A stretch of DNA of 64,000 nucleotides from Lichenostomus cassidix. Taxonomy: Eukaryota > Chordata > Aves > Passeriformes > Meliphagidae. A program made the position numbers and the translations under genes. Numbering within the stretch: the stretch's first letter is position 1; each line of letters opens with the position of its first letter. The notes under the pieces were generated by a model. That model was not told the origin of the DNA. It did no database searches and was given only the letters and a program-made list of their open reading frames with translations. Of the stretch, positions 12,250 to 25,200 are shown piece by piece. The stretch lies in assembly GCA_008360975.2 (NCBI GenBank), contig CM039183.1:41283850-41347849 (forward strand), read 5' to 3'.

Positions 12250-13517
12250 ATTCCCTATCTCTGAATACTTTAAACTCCAGAAGATGCTAAAAGACTTCAA
12301 ATGCTGGATCAGAGGAGAGGTGAAAGCCGTATGCAGAAGTATTCTCTTCTCTCTGGTGTATAACAAGTGGAAAAACAAGGAGAGAGACTTCAAGAAATGG
12401 TAACTAAGAAGCATGAAATGCAGGAAATTGCTTAAGGTAGTGAAAGATATAAGGAAAAAAAGATAATTAAATCCAAACCAGTTTGCTCCTAGGGAATGAA
12501 GAGAGGCCTTGGTGATGGGATATGTGGTTAGGTGGGATGAGGAAATCATCAGTGATGGGAAAAGACAGATGCATTGGATAAATATTTCTGTTTTGCAGCT
12601 GGAAACAAATAATTTATATCATTGTTTTAAATGAGGACAGAAAATATTTTCCATTAGTAAGCAGACCAACTGTTGAAAAATTTTTAAGAGAGAGAAAAAT
12701 ATTTATATCCATACCTTCAGGGAAGTTGCAGGCCAGGGCTGTAAAGGACCTGCAGGGCTCACAGGCTCACCAGTATCAATGCTGAGCAATTTTCAGATCC
12801 TGGAAGTCCCCCACGAAAGAGGGCAAAGGCAGCTTTTATGCCAGTAGCCCCCAAAAGAGGAGTGGATGAGTTGTGTTTCTTGGTGCTGCTGAACCTGACA
12901 TTTGGCTGGAGTGAAAGAATGGAAAAGCTGACAGGTGAGTCAGATGATAAGAACAGAGGAAGCAGGGAAGTATAATTCATATCCCCTAACATGTGGGAAA
13001 CCCAAACAGGAAAGTGTGTACTTTTAATGTCTGTGTTTAAAATTAATGTTTTAAAATAAATGTTTTAAAAACTGGAGAGTGGAGAAAACAGCTAGAAAAT
13101 ATTTCACAGGCTGGAGGAAATGCCTTGCAGGAAGAGACTCAGAGGTTAGCTTGTCAGAAAAGAGATGGAATAGTGCCTGAATTAAAATTTATAAGTAAAT
13201 TTGCTGGGCTAAAATGGCAGACCCTAAAGGCTTACTTACCCTGGCAATGCAAGACAAAATGAGAAACAATGGCTGGGAATCAAAGCCAGTGCAAAGCACC
13301 TGACAGAAGACTCACATTTTTAACAGAGGGGATGACTGATGAATGTGATAGATTCTCCATGTTTTGATGGCTCCAGATCAAGGCTGAGCTGTCTTTTAAA
13401 TGCACAAGCTCTTGGGTCCAGTGCAGGGAAAAGTGCTTAAAATTGAATGACCTGTGATATATGCACAAGGTGCCAGACTGAATGGTCTGATAGTCCCTTC
13501 TGGCCTTAATTTGTAGG
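12250..13517 (+). mobile_element. Ancient CR1/L3-like LINE relic, plus strand
   Basis: A much decayed non-LTR retrotransposon recognised by ordered, patchy similarity to the CR1/L3-type consensus familiar from turtles and crocodilians. Landmarks in order: an A-rich coding part with aaacaaggagagagacttca near 12375; a block at 12571-12600 reading LDKYFCF (consensus NKYFCSVF); ttttccattagtaa near 12650; an EVP block with patchy similarity between 12800 and 12870; a frame reading LNLT then ERMEKLT near 12890-12935 (consensus VSLT...KIMEQLI); and a clear 3' end from about 13265 (caatggctgg, atttttaacag, gattctccat) to 13517, closing with gtcccttctggccttaa. About 13100-13260 aligns poorly, so much of the fingers/palm and the catalytic FADD segment seems deleted. 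It has many stops and frameshifts and is not functional. Far older than the avian CR1 copies here. Confidence 0.75.
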
Positions 13518-15005
13518 CAATGCAAACCTGAAAGATAAATCTGGTCCTGTATAGCTTTTATAGATAAATACCTTAATATTCTTCTTTTTTATTTCCTGTG
13601 CAAATGAAGGCAGCAGGGGGGAGAGAAGTGTTCCCAGGTGGCTGGGTGACCCACTGGAGGCAGGGAAGTGTGTTCTGAGGCACCTGGCTCAGTGTGACAT
13701 CTCACACACGCTGCCCACGTGCAGGGGGTTGAGCTCTTGCAGGCACAGGAGGCCTGACTCTGCATATAAACTGCCCTAAGCTGTCTCCAGGGAGTAATTC
13801 ATGGAGAAAATAATGAATCCACCCTAACCCCTGTGGGTCTCCTGGGAAGGAAGAGCAGCTAGGGACAGGTTTCAGTTTGATTAAGCTGTCATAGCAGACC
13901 CTTTCACCCCAAGTTAACTCCTGATTCATTGCAACCTCATTTGGATAAGAAATGTTTTAAAGATGCCCTAAAAGTTGCACTGCAGCATAAGAATCTGACC
14001 CAATATCAAGCCCAAAGCATCTCAAACACCTTGATTCCTGTGGACATCCATTAGACATCTCTTTTGGCAGTAGAAAAAGGGGAAGTAGAAGGAACAGCGA
14101 CCTCCATGCATGCACCCAGTACCAGGCAGAGAGAAGAAGATGATGGTGAAGGACAGTGCAGCCCCAGTGGGCCACATTCTGACTCTGGCATTTTGTGGTC
14201 TGAAGGGAGCTGCAGAAGGCACAGTGTGTCAATGCAGCCCCCTGGATATCACAGTCACTCAGGTGTGCAGGTAGATTAATGCTCAGTGCCCTGTTGTTAC
14301 AACAGACAGGGTGCTGTCCAGGTTTGTCTGCTCCCACTTAAGAGACTAAAAAGAAATGCTTTAATAGCCTTCCAAGACATTCTGCACTGCCAAAAAAGAA
14401 AAAGTTTCACTGCAAGCTCATCTGTTGTCAGTTGCACAGCTCTGTGAAATCCTTTGCGCCTGTGAAATCCTCACAAAAGCGCCTGAGAGGGAAGATTATG
14501 TGAAATGAATATGTGAGCAGAGGTGGCTAATCTGTCCGGTGAATAGTTAGTAGAAGAGGTTAAATGCAAAAAAGCTTGATGTATGTAAAGCAAAGTGCTC
14601 CTTCTTTTGCAGTTTGCTGTTGTTACTGCAATTAAAGTACTACAGCTTTTTCCACTGTAACTCCATGCTCTGTTTCTTGCTCACATGTGAGACATTTTCC
14701 TCAGCCTGAATTTTTTGCCTTTTTGTGTCTCTTTAGTATCCCTTTACAATTCACATTCAGATGGTCTTTTGGATACAGTGTTGCAAATATTGTTTATTAT
14801 CAGTCTACTGTGCTAGATAGTGTACAAAAATACTTTGAACTACTAGGAATAGTTTTTTAGAATTCTAGGAATATTCACTTTCTCAGTCATATTCTGGTTA
14901 CAATGCTAGAGACAAGATGCAGATTTTAGGGAGAGAAATAACCTTCTCACAGCCTATTTTTCTTAATCTTCCCCCAGCTCCAGTTTGTTTTGCACCTCTT
15001 GCAGC

Positions 15006-15048
15006 CATTTACACCTGACTGAAGAGAAAGTGAAGTAAGTGTAAAATG
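15006..15048. repeat. Degenerate palindrome, possible ancient foldback element
   Basis: CATTTACAC at 15006-15014 faces GTGTAAAATG at 15039-15048, giving 9-bp arms with one bulge around a 24-base spacer. The TTACAC(C)...GTGTAA arms and the following ctgac resemble the short foldback repeats scattered through turtle and crocodilian genomes. On its own, a match this short could be chance. See the clearer copies at 16591 and 29482. Confidence 0.35.
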
Positions 15049-16590
15049 CCACCCACTTTGCAGGGGTGGAAATTACTGCACATAATGGGGAAGGCAGTGA
15101 AGGAATGAGGCTGCAGAGAGGGAGGTATCACCCATGTAGAGTTAACCTAAAGACCTTCACACTGAGATGTGCAGATGTGAAAGTGATAGCAAAGACTTCT
15201 GGAGAAACAGCTGTTGAGACTGCAGGGCTCAATCTGTGCTCATGCAATTAGGAACTGTCCCATTTCACCTCTGTGGTGCTAATTTTTACTGGTTTCATGA
15301 CTTCTCAGCCTGCAAGGGTCAGCTATGATTTTATTATAATTTAATGTGATTTTTTTTCCCCAGCAGTTTTGATTCTGAGCATGAAAATTTTGTTTGAGGC
15401 ACCCTTTCAAGTTCTGCATCCGGGAAAGTTCCTCAGCCTTGATCCAAAGATGCAAACTGACTAGCTTGCTTGCAGGTAACATAATCAGTGATCCTTGCTC
15501 TTAAGCACAAATTCTTCTGTTAGTTCACATTGTGATCTTTGCAATTTTCCAGATTCCAGCAATCAGATTTTGTTAGGTTTTGTTGGCTTCCCATAAGAAT
15601 TATCCCCACTTCATTCTGAGATGTTATTGTAGCCTAAACCCACAGTAATTCTGTAGTAAATCAGGCCCATGGAGCAAGAAAGGAAGTGTCCATCACACTA
15701 GTATTATTTTCTTCTGTCAGTCATATGCCATGTGAATGTCCCCTTCACATGTTGTTTAGATATGGCCATCTTTTTACAACATCCTATCATTAATGCTAGA
15801 GGCAAGAATAAGACAGTGTACCCATTTTATAACTTGTTTAATTCCTCATTGAAGAGCCTGACATAATTGGGAATGACTGCAGGTCTGTTGTTATAATTAG
15901 AATTTGTTCTCTAGCCCTAGGCTTTTCCCCTTCAGGGGGGTTGATTGGAGTCCTGGGAGGCCTCACTTCTCAGCATGCTATTTCCTGAAGCCTCTTTCAT
16001 CCCTGCTGCTAAGTGTATACTGAGTGACTTGGAGGGTAAAGCACGAAGCTTTGCAGGGTCTGCAGAAGCAGAGCAAATAAGTGATTTGTGCCAAGGCAGA
16101 GATAGACCAAAACAAGCTTTCTATAGGCTGTGGAGCTGCCAGGATTTTCTGCCACAAAGTGGCATATCATCTTCTGATGTACGTTGTGGCAAACCTCTGG
16201 TCGGGACCTGCTGGGCAAATATGATGGGAACAAGAGAGGGAGGCAATGAAAACAGAAAATATTTCAAGGAAGACACAAATTTCAGATGTCTGCAGGGAGA
16301 GCCTTCTGTGTGTGCAGAGAATTTCTCAGACTCATTTTTCTAGGGCTGGCCAGAGCAAATCCATTGCCCAAATTACCATCAGCATGTCATGGTCAGCTGC
16401 ACCTGGACTGCAGGAGAGGAGGGGGGGAAGGTTGTAGTGTAGGTCTGTTGCCATCTCTTGGGCACATTGGCAGGAGCTTTGCTGATGCAAGTCACCCAGT
16501 TAGTCACCTCTTATAGGAACAGGGCTTTTTGCACTACACTTGAGAAACCATCTTTTTATAGAGTTTTGTTTTGGGATGGGAGGCACTGAG

Positions 16591-16660
16591 GCAAATTCTC
16601 AGCTGCTGCAAATTAGCACCGCTGCATGGTCTTCTGTTACACCAGCTGTGGGCTAGGCCC
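16591..16660. repeat. Ancient palindromic (foldback) element relic
   Basis: The segment from gcaaattctcagctgctgca to ttacaccagctgtgggct then ggccc fits, with about a 15-base internal contraction, the old amniote foldback consensus that begins caaattctca, carries paired tggtgtaaatt / ttacaccagct arms and ends ggatctggccc. The arms still pair: agctgctgcaaa against the complement of ttacaccagct. No coding capacity; non-autonomous. The family name was not assigned because none could be recalled with certainty. Confidence 0.5.
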
Positions 16661-19600
16661 TTATCAGAGTTTATTCACAGAAATTGGCGTGATCTCTGAG
16701 AGCAGTCACACTGCTGGGGTGGGCAGCAGTGACAAAAGATGTGTTTGTTAGTGTGCTATGTTCTCTCTTCTCTGCTGCAGTACACACAGGCAGTGCTGGT
16801 ATCCATCAGTCACCTCTGAACTGTCAGGTACCTCTGAATGATGTGGTCAGAGTCACACAGCTGCAAACCCCCTCTGTGCCAGGGACACCAGTGGATCCAA
16901 GTGTTATTACATGTGCATGCAGCAAGTGTGGCAGGTGTGCCTAGGTGCTTGCAACACAGGCTTATGCACATGTACATCCAGATTCCTATATCCACTCAGC
17001 CTGGACCTAGAAAGCCTCTCAGCTTCACAGAAGTATTGTTCCTCTGAAATTAGAGAGGAGAAGAAATTACAGTAGGCCCTCTAAGATATCTTGATCCAAC
17101 CCAAAACTTCTTCAGGTTCTTCAAAATATTTTGTGGCTGAATACATCACCCCTTCTCTGCTTCTCCCCTTTCCCTCTTGCACAAACAGAGGCATAACTTT
17201 TTGGTGACTTTGGTATAAAAATCCCTCCACCCAGCCCCAGGAAGTCTAGACTCTGTGGAGTTGGAATGTGCCTTATTGATCTCTCAAGACATAATATCTG
17301 GCCATTAGATTCACATGTACTCATCTGAGATTAGCTAAATCGCTCTGCAAACCGTTAATAGGCAATTTCACAGACCCAGGTGTCCAAAGATAATAGGAAA
17401 AGTTCAGAAAACAGAGTTTAGCTAACTGATCTCTGACTGCTGAGAGCTTGTAAAGCTTTTAAAATGGGCTATGAGTGAAAGCAATTGGGGAGAAGCTGAG
17501 GCAGCCGAGGTCTCTCAGGATATAATCCTTACACCTCTTTAGAGTTGATTATGTGTCACTCACTGCAGTAACCTGGTATTATTTGCTTGGCCTTTGTTCT
17601 TTGACCAAAGACAGAGAGTAAGTCCATCAGGAACTGTCCTGTACTTCCATGTGAAATTGCTGGATAAAGATGCATGAGGAGCTGCAGGGCTGAGCAAAAT
17701 AACTTCACTTCCTGTGGTGAAGCCTGCAGGCTGAATTTCAGGGAATGACTGACATTTCCAGCAGCTCTCTGGGATCTCTGGGGATCCCTGGAAGAAAAAG
17801 CATGTTGAGCCATATGCTTCTCCAGGAAGCGGCCCAGGTCATGGTCTGTTAAAGAGAAAGCCATTGTCCATTGTGATTACCTACACTCTCAGCTGCACTT
17901 TGGAAACTGGCAGGAGTGAAAATGTCAACCCTGAGTGCTGATGGGGAAACAGATGCCTCTACCCATTTAAATATGAGTTCATGATCCCTGTGGGAGAACA
18001 ACACATGAATCTCTGAGCAACACTTGCATCCAGAGATGGACCCTGAACTAGGATCTGAGCAGGACCTCCTGAGGAGCAGCAGAAAGCTCAGGCAGTCTCA
18101 GGGTTAGGCATTCAGGGTGACTGTGGGGCCATGCGTGGTGTCAGTGAGCTGTGCCTGTGCTACAGTGGAAAGGTGTGCTCACAGCTCATGCAGACTCATG
18201 GAGGCTGAGCATGAGCCACCTGGGAGTCACAGCAAGGCAGAGTTCAGTGACAGCCAAGCACCAAAGATCTTCTGCATGGGTTTTGCAGCTGGCTTGGAGC
18301 CTGTTGCCAGGTATGGGACTGCCTGAACTACCTAATTTCACTCCAGCTGAAGATGCATGTGCAAAATACGGTGCTGCCTTTCAGACACACCCCACTGCAT
18401 GGCTGGGTGTGTGATGCCCATGCTGCTAATTTCTCCTCTGGGGTCAAATGGGAGGCAAATGCCCTTGATTACAACACAGATTCATAGATCCAAAGAATTT
18501 GTCAAGCCCAAACTGAAGTCCAGGGTCATACAGCTCCATCTGCCCTTTTATTCTCCAGGGAATCTGTTTGCCTCTAACTCACTGACTCTGAAAAGCTTCC
18601 AAAACATATTTCTTGGCAATGATTGGATCTTCCCACCAGAAGGTCGTTATCTTTTCACAAGAATAAAGGGAGGCACAAAACTCCCTAATTCCCTGGCAAA
18701 TAAACAGGCCTCCATCAGAGATTTACTCTTCCTAAGGCCAGAAAGAAAAGCAAAGAAAAAGCTGTCAAAGGTTCTTTTCCCCCCAGCTTATAGGACAATT
18801 TGTCCCTCAGGTCTCCTTTCCTCATCAGTAGAAGCTCAGAATTGTGGCTAAAGTGAAGGAGAAGGTTGTCTTAGTGGCAGGATGGTCTTTACACTGTCCT
18901 ATCTTTGCATCTTGTTCATGCTCCTGGGGTCAAGCTGACCTCTGCAATTGCCCCTTTAGGTCAAATGGGGAGGTACCACTGGACACAGGATTTTTCCCTT
19001 TACCCTTTGTAATGCGAGGTCTGGCCAATTTCCAAAGCTCATCTGGGAGTTTTACAGCAGGCACTCAGGACGCTGGGGCTGCCTGTGATTGCTACTGCTC
19101 TCTTCCTGTGGCACAAAAAGCTCAGGCTTTTGTTCCCTGCTGTTGGTCTCAAGCTTGTTACAGAGCCCTGGGGAGCATTTTGTGGCCACAGGCTGTGGGG
19201 TGGATGCTCTGGAGATCAGTCTGAACTAACCATCTTCCTGCAGTTGTGGTAGACTGAGCTTGTCCCAGGATCTTTCTAATTCCAACTTTGCTGTCTGGCA
19301 TGACTCCTGGTATAATGCAGACCACAGCATTTCAGCCAGTAATTCCCACCAGAAGGAATTACTCTTTGCTTTAGCAACAATCCTAGAGAGCCCTGGCATA
19401 AGGACTTCAAGTGAGTGCTCTCTTGCACCACATAATTTTGCTTCTTCCCTTATTCGTTAAGGGGAAGAGAAGTGCAGTGTGATGGAGATCAGGCTTTCTC
19501 CCACTGCCTGGAGGAAAGCAAGGTAGAAGTAAAGCCCTCTTGGGTGATGGGAGAGGACTTCACTGTGCCAAGGACTGCAAGGGATTGGGGGGATTGTTCA

Positions 19601-21128
19601 GTACAGCTGATCCTAAATGTTGTATGTGGGATCCTGGACAAGATATTTATGCCATCATTAAATGCATGTCTTCTGGGAACTGGGTGGGCCAGGTGCTGAG
19701 GCCCAGTTTTCCTTCCTGCTGGCAGCTCTGTAGAGTCCCTGACTTCTACATGGGACACAGGAGCCTGTGGTAATTGTATATTTTGCACTCACGGGTTCAT
19801 CTGTGCTTTCTCCACATATCTAGCTTTCCCCAGGAACAGAAGACTTAGAAACAGGGACATGTGAATTCTTGACAAGCAGATATCCAGCAAGTGCTATTTA
19901 ATGCCTTGCTATACCCACCCTAGCCTTCCTTCCTCCTCTACTCTTCAGTTCCTGCTCACTGTGAAGGCGTGGAGGTTATGCAGGCTGCCATCCCACACAG
20001 TTCATCCCTGCATCCTTCTCTCATCTATTGACAGGATCTGACATCTGCACTCTGAGGGCTTTCCCCTGTGGGCAGCAGAAGGGCAGAGGAGCAGCACATG
20101 GTGGTGTTCAGACAGGAACTGGCAACAGGAAAAAGCAGGGGAATTCAGAATTAGGTGTCTGCAGCTCTGATTTTAACTCTCTCTAGAAGGTGTTGCTACA
20201 TTAGCTTGAACCTGCTATTTTTAGAGATGCTTTTTCATTTCATGTGTTTGAGTATCAGCTGTGCACTGCCACTGAGAGGTAAGACCACAGACTGGGGCTG
20301 TTGTTTAAAATCAGGAATCGTCCTCAGAGCAGCCACAAACCATACCTTCAGGCACCATCCAGCACAGTTACTCCAGCTGACAGTCTTGCCCTGAAGCCTG
20401 GGTCCAAAACCATTATAGGGGCTGAGAGTTAAGGGCTGTCCCTTAAATGTCTCTCCATTTTGTTGGAGAGACAGCTAAGACTGCAGCCAGGATGGACTCC
20501 TACATGCCCTGGGATAACATGAAGGCAACAACCCCTGTCCCCAGGCTGTTGTTGAATGAGGTTTCACTGAACCCAAGGATCAAAACCAGCTGGGTAACAT
20601 TAGTATAAAATAGTAGACTGTATGAGAGGAGAGGAATATTTGCCCACTGTTGTGTGAACAGAGGATAAGAATTGAGAGAAAAAATAGACAAGGAAGAGAA
20701 AAGCTGAATACTTCTTTTTACTTTTTTTTTTACACATTTGACCTCTCAGGTGTGTTTGTGACTCTGATTGTCTTGTGTGATTGTTAGGTGTGTTTTTATG
20801 AGAAAAACTTGCATCATTAAACATTGTCTGAAATAACCTAAATAAAGGCTGGTAGAAGCCTGCCATTGTCTACTTAAACAATAAAAAGCCCAGATGGTTG
20901 AAAAGAGATTTGTACTTATATAGACTTAAAGATGAGGCCTTATTCTGCAGAATCAAGTTCTGTTCCCAATAAACCCAAGGGTTTTTGGGAGTCAGTGTAT
21001 TACTCCACATCTGCTCCTTTGAGAACAGATAATTTCACTATTTGTCTTTTCAGGAAAGGTGCTGCAGGTATGGTGATCTGTTCTCCTCTTCCTCATAGTA
21101 GTTTCTGTCATCTCCATTGGAGTTAGAG

Positions 21129-21147
21129 ATATCAGTGCTACTGATAT
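21129..21147. repeat. Short perfect hairpin
   Basis: ATATCAGT (21129-21136) and ACTGATAT (21140-21147) form a perfect 8-bp inverted repeat around a 3-base spacer. No surrounding structure extends it, so it is too short for a miRNA precursor and is most likely fortuitous. Confidence 0.8.
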
Positions 21148-22160
21148 AGGCTGAGAACCAAGGGCACTCTGGCTTTTCTGACAGCTTGGTCAGGCAAGAT
21201 TTGTGGAAAACAATGGCTCTTGGAACTTGTTAGACCAGATACTGAAAAAGTGTTAGAGAAGACACTTTGGAGATGGCTCCCTGACAGCACTGCATTGCTT
21301 TTACAGGGATGTGGATGCTCCATAGACCTGATAGCCTCACACCTGCGTCAGCAGGAAGGACAGCTAGCCATGTGGCCAATGTACCTGCTGCCTCTGGTTC
21401 CATGTGCGCTCTCCATGTGTGTGGCCTCTGGTGATCAGGAAAATGTGTTCCCAATTCCTTTTGTAGGCATGTGCATTACCTCTCATAGGACCACAGCCTA
21501 GCGAAAGCCCTCCAGAAAATGGAGATGCTTGGAATTATGTACCCTTGGGTTGCCAAAGCAAAAATGACATCCTAGTGCCACACCATTATTTTGCTGATTT
21601 TTTTTTCTGGAGTGGTTGCTGATGCTGAAAAACAGAGGTGCTCTCTTGGGGAGTTGCCTACAGGATTCCCACAAAGCAACCGCTGGGAAGTGGAGTGGGA
21701 GGCAGAATGGCTGGCAATAAACTCTTGATACCAGCCCACAGTGCACCTAGACGTAAACACTGGATGTGTCCTCTGGTTAATTCAACAAAAACACTCTTGT
21801 ATGTGCTCACAGGTGATACACATCAAATCCAGGAGAGCTGGGAAGGGACAGGTCTGGAATTAGTACTTGTGGATCCCCCACTTTGGGAGGCTGCATAATA
21901 GAGGTAGCCTGGGGACCCTGACAACTCTGAGGAATTGCTGTGTGCTGGCTGTGCTCCCAGCAAAAGGATTAGCTACAACAAAATGACACTAGACTTATTA
22001 ATTAAATGGCTCTGTTAATAAGATCCTTTCAATGTTTTGGGGCAGGATTTTCAAAAGTGCTCAGCTGCGCTCTCACTGAGGGTAGCCAGGCATTGTAGGA
22101 CTTCCAAGCAGAGCAAAAGCTCTTTGAGAACTTACCTTCATTCTGAAACCCTTTAGCAGA

Positions 22161-22233
22161 TGTGATGGGAAAATGCATCCTGGGAATGATGGGAAAGTGA
22201 TGGGAAATGATGGGAAAATGATGGGAAAGTGGA
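22161..22233 (+). repeat. Small minisatellite, atgggaaa-based
   Basis: Six copies of a unit close to gtgatgggaaaat, spaced 9 to 24 bases apart. Two outer copies are followed by the related words gcatcctggg and ggatcctgg. On the minus strand it reads as a short HHFPI-type peptide repeat, which is a by-product. The unit length varies, as expected for replication slippage. Confidence 0.88.
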
Positions 22234-25200
22234 TCCTGGATTCCAGTGCAACTCATGGGATATCTGCAGCTGTACAGGCTCTATCTGGTCTCCCTGCATG
22301 AAGCAAAGTCAGTTTTGGGGCACATCTAGACAGGAAAATCCTAGGAAACAGCAGAGGACATGGAGTGCTCCCCAGATAGCCAATGCTCCAGGAAGGGGAC
22401 ACAGGAGGGATGCTCCAGTTTTAAGATGTGCTCCATACAGAATGTTCTAGGGTGTGTATGACATTAAAGAGCTCTTCATGCCTGCATGCTGTCTCTCTTC
22501 CAGTTTGCTTAATCCTGTCCTGCCTTTTTGAAATGTCACCTGCCATCTCAGTCAATGCACAGGCCCTCCTCACTTCCTATCCCAAATTGTTCCATAGTCT
22601 TGCTATCCCCTGGTAAAGTGACACTGCAGCTTGTACTAAAGATGTGGAGTACCTTCTTTCCCTGTCATTTCTTCCATGAGCAAAAGGTCAAAGCTATCAC
22701 TTCTGTGACTGGGTAGGAGGGATAGTTGTGAGTTGAGTCATCCCGCAGGCGCTGGGTGTCCTATAGATGCACTATTGTCTCGGGGAGGGCAGTGAAATCC
22801 AGGCCAGCAACCTCGGGCCTGATGCTGCTTTTCCAGTGATGCTGATATTTAAGACAAATGATTATTATTTCAGAAAAGAGGAGGTGATATCTACCCCCTC
22901 TCTTTATCGGGAAGGCTGACATTAAAAAGCCAGAGGTGACTGGGAATTTTTCCAGAACTGGGAACAGTTTTTTCAAAATTGCAGCTGAATTCTTCCTGCC
23001 CTCCCTGCCCTGCCATGGCACCCCGTTGAATTCGTTGGTTTTCAGGGTCGAAGCTGGATGGCAGCCTGCACACAAAAGCTATGGAGAAAACAGAGCTGCC
23101 CCCTTTTTTAAGACTCCCACAATACAGGATCTTGATGAAGTTAACAGCTGGCAAATGCAGAACGTGGAAAAGGAAATACTGCTTCAGGCAGCGCTGTCAT
23201 TGTAACCCTTGGAATTCAGGGCTGCGGGAGGCTCTCGCAGATTGATGTTTTTTCAAGGACAGCAGTGCAACAAATGCGACAGTCAGTAACAAAAGCTCAA
23301 AGAGGAAAGCGAGACCCAGCAGGGGACAGGGAGGAATTGCCTTTCAAGCCTGGCACTGAGTGACCAGACGGGTAATTTGGGAGGTTGTCTTTCCCTAAGT
23401 ATTCAGGAAATTTCTGGGAATGGGAGGCACTGCAAAATTGTCATTTTATAGTTTTGTACAATGCATCTGGTCAAAATCTGGAGAGATTTACTTTCCAGAG
23501 CCAAAAAGAGAACATGGGTCAATTTCTGATCCTTTTTATGTTCTGATAGAGATTTCCATCACACATGCAACTAATCCTACTGGGTCAAACCCTCTGACAA
23601 TGAATGTCCTGATATTTTAGGTTGTGTCGGCTAAATATGCAACTGAATAGCTAAATAGCAAAGCAAGGCTTATGTGATTGCATTTCTTTCCATGCATTTG
23701 TCTCTCAAACTTGTCCCCTTCCCACAAGAAATTTCAAGCCCATTGACTAATGTAGCAGAAGTATACAAAGGGTAGAGATCAATTATGTTCCCATAAGTCT
23801 CATGAAAAATGTTGTTTATTCAGAAGGCAGTGAGAGTCTTATGGCATACCTACAATCAGTGCCTTTAGTGAAGAAAAATCTGCAGTGTGATTTGAATGCT
23901 CTCTGTGCAGTTCTGCCTGCTGACTGGAAGTGGTCAGGGTCCATCTGGCCAACAGGCAGCATGGGATCGATCAGGGCCCCCATTGTCCCAGCCCTCTCAG
24001 TGCTCAGTGTACATGCAAGATGCTGCAGAGGGGCTTGAGCTCAGGTGAATGAGTATGGAGGGGGAATTGAAGCATTTTGGAGGTGGGAAAGATCAAAGAG
24101 AGCTTGATGGAGGGGTTACTGCAATGAAAAATTATGGCCACAAGGCATTAACCAGTAGGAAACTGGATTTTGTCACTGCTCAGAGTGACATGCTTTATTT
24201 TATGGATAACACAACTCTCAAAAACATTTCCTCCGTGAAGTTATTTGGTTTCTAACATGTACACAACTCTTGATACCAAAGGAAAATTTGTGTGAGTACC
24301 ATAATCTTTGTTCTTTGCAGCACTGTATTTAATCACAAAGACCTGATATAGATGGCAAATGGGTGGAATGAATGGGACACCCTTTCAGCTCACTGGTCAT
24401 TTGAGTTGCTGCTGCTTCACCTGTTGGAATGCCATTTTGTCGTACAGTTTAATTCTGATTTTAAAGTTGCTTCCCATCTATGTAACACATTAATTTCAGT
24501 AAAAATATCTCTGTGTTTCATCAGGGACTCAGGCTCAGTATTTAGGTTTAAACTCATGTCAGTAGAAACCACATATAAATTCCACTGAGTCTGTGGGCTC
24601 TTGCCTTGGGCCAGTGGTTGTTGCCTACACAAAAAGCAGGCAGGAGGCACTAACTTTTTGAGTAGGGAGCATTTTGAGTTCATCATTGGTAGATGCAAAT
24701 AATAGGTCATGGCAGGCAGAAGTCAGAATCAGATCTGATAACTTTAATAAATACATCATTGCTGTTTTACAGGAGGCATCACACAGCACTATACCAAGAA
24801 CAAGAAAAGTTCATTGAGTGTCCAACACCTTAGATCAGCTATTTGTTGCAACTCAGTCACCAAATTATATGCTGGTGTCTTGGGCAAGGGCACAGGTGGG
24901 TGTTTCCAGAAGTATTTCAGGATCATTAGTCTCACTGGGGTATGTGCATAACTGAGTTAAGTGCACAACCAGCTTGCAGGTCTTGGTAGGCAGGTGCTTC
25001 AGAAGTCACAGCTCAGTAGGACTGTGCTGCTTCTTGGGAATTGCAAAGAGGTTGAACCTGCGACCTTAAAGAAAGAATGTTTCGCTTGTTGCTCTCACTG
25101 CAAAATCGACATATGAACACTTTGTGTTTCTTTTAAGAAGTTATTTCTTGCCTAAAAGGGGAGAACTGAGCTGGATTTTGGATGTGCCACTGTCATGTAA

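Noticed and set aside
18481..18530. Possible ancient CR1 3' end (gattcatagatccaaag)
   Set aside because: Only the first 12 bases fit; the following sequence does not.
18357..18851. 164-codon plus-strand open frame
   Set aside because: No family resemblance, no flanking gene structure; length is within chance for 64 kb read in six frames.
21129..21147. miRNA precursor
   Set aside because: An 8-bp stem with a 3-base loop and unpaired flanks is far too short.
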